NCBI GenBank assembly: GCA_963921195.1
Contig: OY992537.1
Location: 70,838,479 to 70,902,478, forward strand
Length of the DNA stretch: 64,000 nucleotides
Origin: Pegoplata infirma
Lineage: Eukaryota > Arthropoda > Insecta > Diptera > Anthomyiidae
Reading direction: 5' to 3'
Below the pieces are notes generated by a model. The model did no database searches, was not told the DNA's origin, and saw only the letters and a list, made by a program, of their open reading frames with translations. Position 1 is the stretch's first letter. Every line of letters begins with the position of its first letter. Made by a program: the position numbers and the translations under genes. Of this stretch, positions 23,550 to 33,670 are shown one piece after another.

Positions 23550-23784
23550 TAATTATGAAAAAATGTATGACAAAAAAATATTGATAAAAAAAAATATTAA
23601 GAAAAAAAATATTGATGAAAAAAAAATATTGAGAAAAAAAAATTTATGAAAAATAAAATATTGATGGAAAAAAAAATATTGACAAAAAATTATTGATGAA
23701 AAAAATATTGATGAAAAAAATATTAATGAAAAAAAAATTGATGAAAAAAAAAATATTGATGTCGATAAAAAAAATTTATGAAAA
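23550..23784 (+). repeat. (ATTGATGAAAAAAA)n array, copy C part 1
   Basis: A-rich minisatellite with the unit (A)TATTGATGAAAAAAA. It is part of a third copy of the (GATGAAAAAAA)n family that has been split by DINE-like insertions. Confidence 0.7.
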
Positions 23785-24404
23785 ACAAGTAAAAAAGTTA
23801 AATTCGGCTATGCCGAATGTAGTGATAGCCTCCACAATTTCTAAAAGATTATTGCAAAAACTTTATTTTAAAGGAAATTACTTTTGAAAAAAAATTTTTT
23901 TTTTGAAAAAAAAATTTCGCGAAAAAAAAATTTGGTAAAAAAAAATTCACGATTTTTTTCTTTTTTTGTCAAAAAATATGTTCGTACTTGTTTAAATACC
24001 ATTTGGTGTTCAAATATGTTCACATAAGTCAACCAGCAGCCGAATTAAAGCATTTTGTATTTTAGGTTATGTTGAATGCACTAAAATTTTTGAGGTGTCC
24101 TTACATTTTCGTTCATAACTTTTGAACCGCTGAACCGATATCGCTCAAATGCAATACCAAACTTCTCGGAAGAACTTCCAATAAATATATTAAGTTTCAG
24201 TCATCTACGTGTAATATTTTGGCCGTGATCACCATTTCCACAGACAGACGGACAAACGGACAGACGGACATCGCTAGAATGTCTTAAAATCGATCGGGGA
24301 TCATGAATATATATACTTTATGGGATCCCAGACCGATATTTCGATGAGTTACAAACGGAATGACAAACTTTATACCCTCTATCACAAGAGTAAGGGTATA
24401 AAAA
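23785..24404 (-). mobile_element. DINE-like element, family A, with intact hairpin
   Basis: The best-preserved family A copy. It has ACAAGTAAAAAAGTTAAATT, the perfect hairpin TTCGGCTATGCCGAA, GATAGCCTCCAC, the body block CATAACTTTTGAACCGCTGA, the core ACAGACAGACGGACAAACGG (about 24239-24270), the GATCGGGGATCATGA block and the end AAGGGTATAAAAA. It sits inside the GATGAAAAAAA array, which resumes directly after it. Confidence 0.8.
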
Positions 24405-24726
24405 AAATATTGATGAGAAAAAATGTATGACAAAAAAATATGGATGAAAAAAAAAATATTGATGAAAAAAAATATTGAGAAAAAAATATTGATGAAAAAC
24501 AAAATATTGATGAAAAAAATATTGACAAAAAAAATATTGATAAAAACAATATTGATGAAAAAAATATTAATTAAAAAAGATTTATCAAACAAAAAATATT
24601 GATGAGAAAATGAAATATTGATGAAAAAAACAATATTGATGAAAAAAATTATTGATACAAAAAAGTATTGATGAAAAAATAAATTTTGATGAAAAAAAAT
24701 ATTGATGAATAAAAAATGATAAAAAA
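24405..24726 (+). repeat. (ATTGATGAAAAAAA)n array, copy C part 2
   Basis: Continuation of the minisatellite after the DINE-like insertion. Translating the complement gives the FFINIF-type low-complexity frame (24284-24730, minus), which is not a gene. Confidence 0.7.
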
Positions 24727-25412
24727 ACAAGTAAGAATGTTATAGTCGGTCAAGACCGGCCATATGATACCCTACATCAGTGTTTCCCGGAAAATGGGTC
24801 CCAAGTCCAAAACATGGGCCGATGGATCTGTCGTTGTTAAATTTTTATTTAGTGTAGAAAACACACACAGGTCAAATTTTAGTGGAATTGGTTTATTTTT
24901 TTTTGTCAATTGACCGATTTAACTGAATATCGGTCCAAATTTGTATATGTCCAAAAATAATCCAATTATATTCCTATTTGATAAGGTTACTTAAGTACAC
25001 GTTAAAAACCTAAAAAATGTTTATCAAATATTTCAATTTTTATGAATTTTGAGCATACAAAATTAGATTACCTGCTAAATTTCAAAGCGATATATATTAT
25101 AATGCGGTTATTAGAGTCATTTTAGGGGGCGTTTGTATGGGGGCTAGGTCTTAACATGGACCGATTTTCTCCAATTTCAGTAGGCTTCGTCTTAGGCCAA
25201 AAGATGTTTAAGTGTCAAGTCAGTTGATTAAAAATTGCGACCGGTATAGTGCCGATAGATGGGCAGACGGACGGACATAGCTAAATCGACTCAAAAAGTA
25301 ATTCTGAGTTGATCGGTATACTTGAAGGTAGGCCTAGGACCAATATTTTGGGAAGTTACAAACATCCGCACAAACTCATTATACCCTGTACCACAGAGTG
25401 GTGTTGGGTATA
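24727..25412 (-). mobile_element. DINE-like element, family B, second copy
   Basis: ACAAGTAAGAATGTTATAG, hairpin TCGGTCAAGACCGG, ATACCCTACATC; core GGGCAGACGGACGGACATAG; right end GGTGTTGGGTATAAAT. Shorter than 22715-23549 by internal deletions. It also interrupts the GATGAAAAAAA array, which resumes as ATTGATGAAAGATAATTATG. Confidence 0.75.
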
Positions 25413-25690
25413 AATATTGATGAAAGATAATTATGTTACGTTTTATTTACCAGCTGGTGCATAATACGTAATAATTTCTCACTACACTCAACCAAAAATC
25501 ATTGTATTCCCAAAGAAAATCGTTGTAAATTCAACAGAAATCATTGTTGATTTTGACCCTACAAATATTTATGTTGATTTCAATAAAAATTGTTGTCAGT
25601 TTTTGTAAAAGTTGATCAACTCGTTCTTTTGTAAATCAACTCGTATTTTTTGTAAACTCAACTCATATTTTTGTTGATATAAGAAATTTT

Positions 25691-26407
25691 ACCCAGTTGG
25701 CAACGTCCTCGAGCCATCCTCAGTGACGGAGCGATGACATGTCAGAGTCACACCTGACATCCACAAGACATCTCTATGTACTGGGTTGAGGACAGTTTCA
25801 TACAAATTTTAAAAATGTCCTCACTCAAAGTCAGCAGTGGTCAGGGCTGACCTTCTGGGGACATTTCACCTAAGACTTCCTTGGGGAAATGTCTGACATC
25901 GGTCATGCGAAAATACAAAAAATTTTCGTATTTCCTTTAGTTTTTACTTTTATCCATTTTCCTTTATAAATTATCTTTCTCATATTTAGAAAAAACTTTT
26001 CGCCTTTTTAAGTCCCAACTGGATTTGAACCTGGAACCTCCAGTTTATTAGTCTCACACCTAACCACTTGTTCCAAACTTTATTTTTAAAATTGTTTGTC
26101 TATTTATTACTTTTATTCTACTTGTTAGATTTTGATTTTATTTTAATTAAGTCGATAATATTGCCATCTTTTTCTTGGAAATTAAAGAGTTGCCCAGATT
26201 TAAAATTCTAATTTAATATACTGCTATTCTGAAGACATTTCCTTTTAGACGTCTTAGAGGAATTGTCCACACTCTTAAAGCAAACATTCAGTGCTGACAA
26301 TGTTAGGACATGTCATCAAGGACTGCCTATGATTTGTCAGAACCTGAAGACATTTCCTCAAGGAATCACTGTGGAAATTTCCTCAGTGACACATTTTCCA
26401 ACTGGGT
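25691..26407. mobile_element. Nested element with ACCCAGTTGG inverted ends
   Basis: Ends ACCCAGTTGGCAA and, inverted, ACCCAGTTGGAAAA. Just inside, CATCCTCAGTGAC is mirrored by CACTGAGGAAATT-like sequence. The interior repeats words such as AAGACATTTCCT and GTCCTCA. No certain target duplication. The tRNA-like segment 26011-26076 lies within. Confidence 0.6.
26011..26076 (-). other. tRNA-like segment (A box/B box-like)
   Basis: The complement contains GTGGTTAGGTGTGAG (A-box-like) and, about 30 bases on, GGTTCAAATCC (a good B-box/T-loop match). The T stem and acceptor stem do not pair well, and no anticodon arm is convincing. It is probably a tRNA-derived fragment inside a mobile element (SINE-like), not a working tRNA gene. 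Confidence 0.35.
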
Positions 26408-27190
26408 ATTAATAAAAAAAAGCTTGTTGTTATTTGTTAATATTCTTTTATTAAGTAAAAATCACAATATTTTTTAGAATTATCACCGGCTTTGTAAGCT
26501 GCACGACATTTTCACACACACTTCGTTTATTATGTTATGCACTCGTAAGCCATTCTTCAGTTTTCTAATGACACCAAATCAAAAACCTTAAAAAAAAACA
26601 AAAAAAAATTATAATATAGTATGAATACATAAAGTAACCAATGTATTTTATTACTTACCAAATATTTACAGATCAGAATCTGATCATCAGATCCTATTTT
26701 TATTTATTTTTATAATATTAAATATTTTTATAAGAAACAAACACATTAAATAATTTTATAAGAGACAAACAAATTTCACATTGCAATGCATTGCTACCAA
26801 CTTGATAATACAAAAATGAACGAACAGGGTTGTTTTTTCTTTTTTGGTTTTATCTATTGAATTCTGTATAAGCTTTGTAAAAAGTTGATTCAACTTTACT
26901 GATTATTCAACGATATCAACATTAATTTTTGTTGAATACGGCAATATTCTGTAAAACTTGATCTACAATGGGTTTACTAATTTTTCTACTAAGATATTTC
27001 TATGAGTGTAGGTGAATTATAATCCAAGTAACAAACCAAGTAACTAAAATTTTTGATTTTAAGAATATGAATACAGTAATTCTTATTTTCTTTTTTGTTA
27101 ATCGTTAGCTTATATAGTCAAACTGAGGTGGCGTCCTGCTACTTTTTCAAAATTAGACACCAGCCTTAAAACATTATCATATTAATATTC

Positions 27191-28370
27191 GTTGGGTCCT
27201 AGATCATTATATAGATGCGATACACCCTTCTGTGTTGCAGAGAATTAATCGGTTACGGCAAACGAGTTCCTGCTGGGCAACGTTATTCCAACATTTTTTT
27301 TTTTTTTTGTGAGAGTTTACACATTATCCAAGTGTTTCAGAACCTAGAATGACTTCATGAAGTGTATACGGAAAAATGCAAGTTATTGATGTGACAGCAA
27401 GGTATGCTCCTTTACCACACTACGTTTATCTTCAAAAAGTCGACTTCTTGTCAATTAGCCCTCGTAAGTTTTTCCTTTTTTTTTTTGTGTTTTGTTGAAA
27501 ATTGAAGTTTGTTGTTTATTACTGTTTTTGGTGAATATGTGGGAGCAAAATGTACAAATCATGGGGTGTTACTAAATACAATTGATTTGTTAAAAAAAGG
27601 ACAAGACAACACCTATTGTAAATATTTTCTGTTCAATATTTTTTTTTTTAACAAACTGCACAAAAAAAAAAATCACAGAAAAAGTTTCTTTTTTTTAACA
27701 AACAATGATGACATAAAGGGCCTTAACTTTTACGTTTTGTTCAATACATACGTTGACATGAGAATTGAACAGAAACAACTGCAGAAAAAAAACACTTGTA
27801 GCGTGCGTAAAATCTTCATAAATAATAGCTTATTAAAGTCTTCTTCTGCCACAAAAGAAGAAAAAACAAGTGAACAAATGATGTTTTTTTCTACGTTTTT
27901 GTATTTTATATTTATTTTGGTATATGCCACATGAAAAAAATCAAAAATAATTGCCTCTCTTAAAATGACAATAGTGTTGCCAGTTTAAGCGTGTTTAAGT
28001 TTGCAACAAGACTTTAAGTTTTTTTTTTTTTGTTTGAGTTAAGTCTTTGCAACAAAAAGATGCGTTTCTGTTGATTATCGTGTATGTTTGTTCAATGAGG
28101 GATGTTACAAAGTGTTGTTGTTCAAACAACAACATCATGTTAACAAACAACTTTACCTGATCATTTGTTGCAAGCAAGTATTGTGCTGTGATATTCATAC
28201 CACTGTTCGCAATCTTTCCACAGTACACTGTACATAATAGGGTGGCACGGATTATGACTTTTTCGAATTTTGTCGATTGCCTGGCAAATTATGGTTAGTT
28301 TTGGTGTAAAAACTCTATGTATATATTTTAAGCCAAAGCGGACAAAATTAACTTTGGAAGCCCGGTGAAA
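27191..28370. other. Less repetitive stretch, no recognised gene
   Basis: The 141-codon plus-strand frame at 27509-27934 is Lys/Phe/Asn-rich and ends in a hydrophobic stretch. It has no recognisable domain, and its codons look like the AT-rich background. I would not call it a gene without transcript evidence. Nothing else stands out. Confidence 0.4.
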
Positions 28371-28377
28371 AATGTTC

Positions 28378-28520
28378 GTATATGGAAACATATACGAGGA
28401 TATATGGATACATATATTAAGATATATGACCATATATGAACCATATATGGACACATATGTACATATATGAACATATTTGTAGGCATAAGGATCATGTATG
28501 AATCATATACGTCCATATAC
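28378..28520. repeat. Irregular CATATATG-type tandem tract
   Basis: Repeated ATATATGAACC, CATATATGGACAC and similar 9-12 base words for about 140 bp. Low-complexity satellite-like tract; the overlapping minus-strand frames (HISSYMFPY-like) are by-products. Confidence 0.6.
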
Positions 28521-28539
28521 TTAAAGTGAACCCATATGC

Positions 28540-28961
28540 AGTCCAAAATAAAAGAGCAAGACTCCTGAAGTTTGTCACAATTATGTCTCATGTTCATAGG
28601 CAGGTTAAGTTCGTGAATGGGCAAAATCGGGCCAGGGGGAAAATAGTTCTTCCTTGAAGAACTGAACTAACATCTGAAAAAATAAAATTTTTTTACATGT
28701 TTTTTTGTATTTTTGTTAAATAAATGAAACATTTGGTATATTTATCGCGATGGGAAGGTGCGATCAAAGTCCCCCACTTTAAAAAAGAAAAATGTTATAT
28801 TATCATAATTTGTTAATTTGTGTGTCACCAATATACTTTACAATTTTAGATTTTCAAGCTTTCTGCACTTTTTGCACGAACTTTTGGCATTTGACAACCA
28901 CCGTTACACACGGAATGACAAAGTGAGTATACCCCCATACTGTGGTTGGAGGGTATAAGAA
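28540..28961. repeat. DINE-like fragments in mixed orientation
   Basis: 28540-28670 matches 21255-21390 and 52915-53050 (AAAATAAAAGAG, CATAGGCAGGTTAAG). 28905-28961 (CGGAATGACAAAGTGAGTAT, GGTTGGAGGGTATAAG) matches the opposite end type seen at 22055-22105. It looks like a collapsed version of the 20.56-22.61 kb arrangement. Confidence 0.55.
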
Positions 28962-28966
28962 TCAAA

Positions 28967-29987
28967 CAAGTAGAAAAGTTACCCTCCGATACCCTCCACA
29001 ATGCACTTTTTAAATGATAATAAATTTTCTTACGTAAAAAAGAAAACATATTTGATTAGAAATATTTTATTATGTGTAAAACTATTTTTAAGTAATTTTT
29101 GAATAAAAAAAAATAATTTACGAAATTTTTTTTCTGAGCGTAAAATATTTTTTGAGTTTAAATTTTTTTTCGAGTGTTTCCTTTTTTTTGTAGTGTAAAA
29201 ATATTTTTGGTTGACAAAAATACGTTGTAAAACATTTTTGTGACTTACGAATGTTTTTAAAACATGTTTAGTGGATTTTTACCACGTGAATTTAAGGTGA
29301 AGCTATTTTGAAATTCACGGTTTCGCTAATAACTTTTGAACCACTGCACCGATTTGGCTGAAATTTAATAAGAACTAGGCCACGGGAAAGACACATGTAT
29401 GTGCCAAGCTTCAGCATCCTCAGAATTGCCTTTCGAAAGTAAGCGTGTTTTTTATCTCGTAAATTCACGAAAAACCCTTGCGAAACGGGCATCGCTAGAT
29501 CGTCTTAAAATCGATTGAGGATCATGAAGATAAACATTTTATGGGGTCCTAGACCAATATTTCGAGGTGTTACAAATGGAATGACAAACTTATATATCAC
29601 TACCCGAGTAAAAATTTTCTGATATAATCATATATAATTTGATACAATCTTATATGACTTAATATGCTTCCGTATAAATTTATATAAAATTTTATCTATC
29701 ACTTTGATACTGTTGATACACTTTATATGGTTAGATATTGCTCCATATATGATTAGATTCGTATTTTGGTTTTGCTCATCAAATTATATAAAAATAGATA
29801 TTATAAGATTAATTTGATCTAATTAGATTTGACCAAATTCAGGATCAAATTGTATCAATTTTTATATTTTTTGATCTAAAGTAATACAATTAAATATTAT
29901 TTGATACAACCATTTTACGGATCAAATTAGATCCATTTAGTAAAATTAGCATAATATTTTTACTAGGGTAGAGTGGAGGGTAAAAAA
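28967..29987 (-). mobile_element. DINE-like element, family C, with nested MITE
   Basis: Starts CAAGTAGAAAAGTTACC, then ATACCCTCCACAATGCA (as at 58508). A body with TTTTTGAGTGT-like words follows, then ATAACTTTTGAACCACTGCA, CATCGCTAGATCGTC and ATCACTA. The end GAGTGGAGGGTAAAAAAA (29970-29987) is separated by the TA-flanked MITE at 29603-29968. The GACA core is almost lost in this copy. Confidence 0.7.
29603..29968. mobile_element. TA-flanked CCCGAGTAAAAA MITE, 366 bp
   Basis: Inverted ends CCCGAGTAAAAATTTT and CCCTAGTAAAAATATT with TA at 29601-29602 and 29969-29970. The host DINE-like element gives the empty site: elsewhere it reads ATCACTAGAGTGGAGGG (38793-38809), so exactly one TA became two. 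The interior is rich in TATATGA/GATCAAATT words. Tc1/mariner-type target choice; no transposase. Confidence 0.8.
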
Positions 29988-31199
29988 ATATGTTTGATTT
30001 GTATGGGCAACAATTTTTTTTGGGACATAACTGTAACGACGAAACGCGAAAAAAAAGTCATTATTCGTGCCACCCTACTGGACACAATTCATATTGTCAA
30101 AACAACCAAATGTTGACTGCCCATTAAAGCAGCCCATTCACACACAAATCTAACAACTACATACATACTTACTTGGTTGTCTCCTCACACACTCTCACCC
30201 ATCTCACATAGAATACTTACTACTTGTACAACACATCCATAGGTCAGTATTTTTGTTGATGGATACAAGATTTATATGACAACATTGGCCATATTTTCAA
30301 ATTTAATGAGACGATATATGGTTGGGTATGTTTTTTTTGTATGTTAAGGTGACATACAATAGAAAGATGATTGTAACCTGTGAAAGAAATATTTATTTAT
30401 TTTTTTTTTTTTTTTATAAAAAAATGCAATTTTTAAGATGTATGTGAGTTTTTATGGTTAAGAAAGAAACAAAAATGTTTAGTGATTGTTGTATTTTTTT
30501 TTGATTTAAAACAAAATAAAATTTGTGAATTTATGAATTTTTTAGAATTATAAAATTGTTGAATGCAGTTATACTAAATTATACTAATTACATTAAACAG
30601 ATTACTTCAGCGATTTTTAATTTCCAAAATAAAAATTTTAACAAACAAATTTTGAAAACCTTTTTGAAAGCATAACAAAACATATAAGAATATTTCAGCA
30701 TTGCCGAAAGTGTTGATATCCTCCACAACATAATGGGGAAAAATTTCTATTTTTCCGAATTTTAAAATCGTTGGGGTCGAAATAGTTGAGTTTTAGGGTA
30801 AAAATCAACACAAAAAAATATTGGACCTGTAGGGTAATGCATTCGGGTTCCTTTTTTGACCTGAAAATCGGAAAGTTCCAAACAAAGTGAAAATCCTTTT
30901 CGATTAATTTCCAAATATAAACTAACATTACACCGTACAACAGTGTGTATCTTGAATGGGACCAAACAAAAGGCGTTTGGAATAAGTCAAAACAAATTTA
31001 TTGAACCTACTTCTAAGCTAACAACGGCTAGATTTCATATTGTATGTGAAGGTCCGTTGGGCGGAGTTCAACGACTTTTTCCTTCGTTTAAACTGAAAAC
31101 TTTGTTTCCTCAACGGCAACGTTGATGACGGTATCAAAATGGTTGAAAATGTTATAGTGGTATTCAATTTCCCTGAAGACATTAATTAACGTTATTTAG
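29988..31199. other. AT-rich intergenic stretch, no gene
   Basis: No gene recognised. 30110-30250 is less AT-rich, with a CA-rich tract (CACACACTCTCACCC). 30690-30730 resembles a DINE-like left end (ATTGCCGAAAGTG, ATATCCTCCACAAC). Confidence 0.45.
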
Positions 31200-31545
31200 C
31201 TGTGAAGAATGTCTCAGATTCTGTGACCATTTTGCCATAAAAAAAATTCAGATTCAGTTTTTCTATGAAAAAGACTCAGCTTCTGAGACATTTTTTCTAT
31301 AGAAAAAGTCACAGATTTTTTCAGAAATCTGAAATTAGGTTCTTAGACATTTTTTCTATAGAAAACTTCTAAGATTCTGAGACATTTTCTTAATAGAAAA
31401 TATCAGATTCTAAGACATTTTTTCCATAGAAAAAATTCCGATTGAGTTTTTCTATTAAAAAGACTAAGCTTCTGAGGCAGTTTTTCTATAGAAAAAGTCG
31501 CAGATTTTTTCAGACTTTTTCTATAGAAAAACTGAGACATCGAAA
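31200..31545. repeat. Minisatellite, TTCTGAGACATTTTTTCTAT-type units
   Basis: About nine irregular units of 30-45 bp built from GATTCTGAGACA and TTTTTCTATAGAAAAA. The unit contains its own palindrome (TTTTTCTATAGAAAAA). Related words (CAGAATCTGAGACTTTTTCT) form the minisatellite at 51210-51560. Confidence 0.7.
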
Positions 31546-32862
31546 AAATGTTATAAATCAGCTTTAGAGCCATAAAAAGTTAATTGATATCGTTTGATGA
31601 TAAATAATTTGATAGCGGGTTTTTTCTTAGAATATATTAACACTCTATCTCCCAGTTTTAGGGGACATTTTGGTATTTTTTTCCAATATCCTCATAGAGC
31701 ACCACTAATGCATGCGTTAAAATGTTCCACAAACATATTCTGCATCGAATTTTACCAGGGGTTGCTAAAGGCCAAAAGTTCGGGTTATATAAGCAAAATG
31801 TTAAAAAAACGGAAAATTTAAACTTATCCTTATTTGTAAAATTCTGTTTCAGCAAGATACTTTACAATTTTATTTCTTTAAGCATTCTGCACTTTTTGCA
31901 CGAACTTTTGGCTTAGACAACCCCTATTGAGATTTGATGCAGAAAATGATTTTAGAGCATTTTAACCCTTTAAACGCACTTTTTAGTGGTGTTCAATGGG
32001 GATATTTGAAAAAAGTACTCAAACGACCCCTAGAAATGGGAGATATGTTAATATGTTCTAAGAAAAGAACCACCATTAAATTTCACTGCATACATTTCTT
32101 AAAAACTTTTAGTTTAGAAGATGATTTTAACATTTTTTTAACTTATATCACACTACTTTGCTAAAACAACAATTTAACAGTAAAAATTCAAAATATGCAC
32201 CAAAAAACCTAAAAATATGCACAAAAAAGAAAAAAGTGTGCAATAAAAATCTTGTTTTCGTACGAAAAACTTCTTAAAAATAAAAAAATAACGCCAGGTT
32301 TACATAGTAACATTTAAACCTTTACAATAAAAAAAATGTAAAATAATCATTCTTATTTTGAAAATAATTTTTTAAAATTAAAAATAGTTTTTGTAACAAA
32401 AAGCTTTTAATTTGTGTTTTTACTCATTTATGCGAAAATATGCTAAAATATGCTCTTAAAAGTTGAAAATATGGACAAAATATGCATTTTAAACCAAAAT
32501 ATGCAAAAATATGCATTTCCACCAAAATTTGCAAAAAAAATGCACAAACAAATCGATGCCATTTTAATGCAAATTTATTGATTCAGAAAGATAATTGGGC
32601 GATATCGTTTTTAAACTATCTACAAAAAACATGCATTTGCATGGAAATCTTATCCCTTGACAACCCCTAGTGAGATTTGATGCAAAACATTTTTGCAAAA
32701 CATTTTAACCCTTTACGTTTTAGTGGTGTTCTGTGAGGTCATTTAAAAAAAGGACCCAAATGACCCCTAATAACAGAAAATAGAGGGTTAATAAGTTCCA
32801 AGAAAAGAACAGCCATCATATTTCACTGCTAATATCTTTTAACATTATTTGCTTTAGATTTA
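31546..32862. other. AT-rich stretch with diverged duplicated segments, no gene
   Basis: No gene recognised. Two related segments, about 31915-32160 and 32655-32870, share GACAACCCCTA(T/G)TGAGATTTGATGCA, CATTTTAACCCTTTA, GTGGTGTTC and AAGAAAAGAAC, giving a diverged direct duplication 735-740 bp apart. Between them are many ATATGCAAAA words. Confidence 0.55.
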
Positions 32863-33387
32863 CAGGCCTATTTACAGTTATGACTGGTTATGACTAATTT
32901 TATTATTTTTAAACTTCATATTCCCTGTGTTTGTTGTAAACACAATCACAAAAAGTCTAAAAATTTAAAATTATTTGTCTATTTTGAGACGATCTGGGTA
33001 GCAGGTTTATTTTTTTTAGAAATTTTCAAACAAAATTTTAATTTTTTATGATTGTTTACAACAACCACATGGAAATCAATTGACAGGCCTATTCTCAGTT
33101 ATGACTGGTTATGACTAATTTAATTATTTTTAAACTTCATATTCCCTGTGTTTGTTGTAAACACAATCATAAAAAGTCTCAAAATTTAAAATTATTTGTC
33201 AATTTTGAGACGATGTGGGTAGCAGGTCTTTATTTTTTTGAAATTTTCAAACAAAATTCGAATTTTTTTATGATTGTTTACAACAACCACATGGAAAAAA
33301 TTGAGTTATGATTGAGTTATGACTTTTTTTGTGAATAGGCCCCTGAGTTATGATTGAGTTATGACTATTTTCTGTGAATCGGCCCCT
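32863..33387. mobile_element. CAGGCC-ended MITE, outer copy 1 (split)
   Basis: The left part is 32863-33083. The right terminus 33346-33387 (GAGTTATGACTATTTTCTGT, GAATCGGCCCCT) is displaced by the insertion of copy 2. The termini CAGGCCTATT(T/C)ACAG and, inverted, AGGGGCCGATTCACAG are near-palindromic. The interior has an inner hairpin, TTGTAAACACAATCA / TGATTGTTTACAA. hAT-like CAGGGGCC-type termini are possible, but no 8-bp duplication could be shown. Confidence 0.65.
33084..33345. mobile_element. CAGGCC-ended MITE, copy 2 nested in copy 1
   Basis: Complete 262-bp unit from CAGGCCTATTCTCAG to GTGAATAGGCCCCTG. It is inserted between the body of copy 1 (ends CATGGAAATCAATTGA) and its right end (begins AGTTATGATTGAG), so one family member jumped into another. 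Confidence 0.75.
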
Positions 33388-33408
33388 AAATACTTTTTTA
33401 TTGACTTA

Positions 33409-33670
33409 CAGGCCTATTCACAGTTATGACTGGTTATGACTAATTTTATTATTTTTAAACTTCATATTCCCTGTGTTTGTTGCAAACACAATCATAAAAA
33501 GTCTCAAAATTTAAAATTATTTGTCAATTTTGAGACGATGTGTGTAGCAGGTCTTTATTTTTTTGAAATTTTCAAACAAAATTTGAATTTTTTTTATGAT
33601 TGTTTACAACAACCACATGGAAAAAATTGAGTTATGATTGAGTTATGACTTTTTTTGTGAATAGGCCCCT
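33409..33670. mobile_element. CAGGCC-ended MITE, copy 3
   Basis: Complete unit of about 262 bp, nearly identical to copy 2, from CAGGCCTATTCACAG to GTGAATAGGCCCCT. The 64-66 codon frames in copies 2 and 3 are similar only because the DNA is repeated. Confidence 0.75.

Larger units (their letters stand above)
25485..27008. mobile_element. TA-flanked CACTC element, 1.52 kb, with nested insertion
   Basis: Left end CACTCAACCAAAAATC, right end ATTTCTATGAGTG, flanked by TA at 25483-25484 and 27009-27010. The empty site is visible in copy B of the host repeat (TTCACCATGAGGTGAATTAT at about 17855), although that target is diverged. Internal repeats are GTTGATTT/AAATCAAC-like words. A second element occupies 25691-26407, so the original was about 0.8 kb, similar to 3052-3886. 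No transposase frame. Confidence 0.7.
25413..27190 (+). repeat. (GATGAAAAAAA)n family, copy C right block, split
   Basis: 25413-25484 (TAATTATGTTACGTTTTATT, CAGCTGGTG) and 27009-27190 (GGTGAATTATAATCCAAGTA, then GTTAGCTTATATAGTCAAAC, GAGGTGGCGTCCTGC) are the two halves of the block that is continuous at 17820-18030. They are separated by the TA-flanked element 25485-27008. Confidence 0.75.

Noticed and set aside
24284..24730. 148-codon minus-strand frame rich in Phe, Ile, Asn, His
   Set aside because: Complement of the A-rich minisatellite joined to the end of a DINE-like element; no gene features.
27509..27934. 141-codon plus-strand frame with a C-terminal hydrophobic stretch
   Set aside because: No recognisable domain, Lys/Phe/Asn-rich as expected from AT-rich background, opposed by another frame; no transcript or splice evidence.
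28161..28624. Overlapping 97-98 codon minus-strand frames
   Set aside because: Produced by the CATATATG-type tandem tract and a DINE-like fragment.
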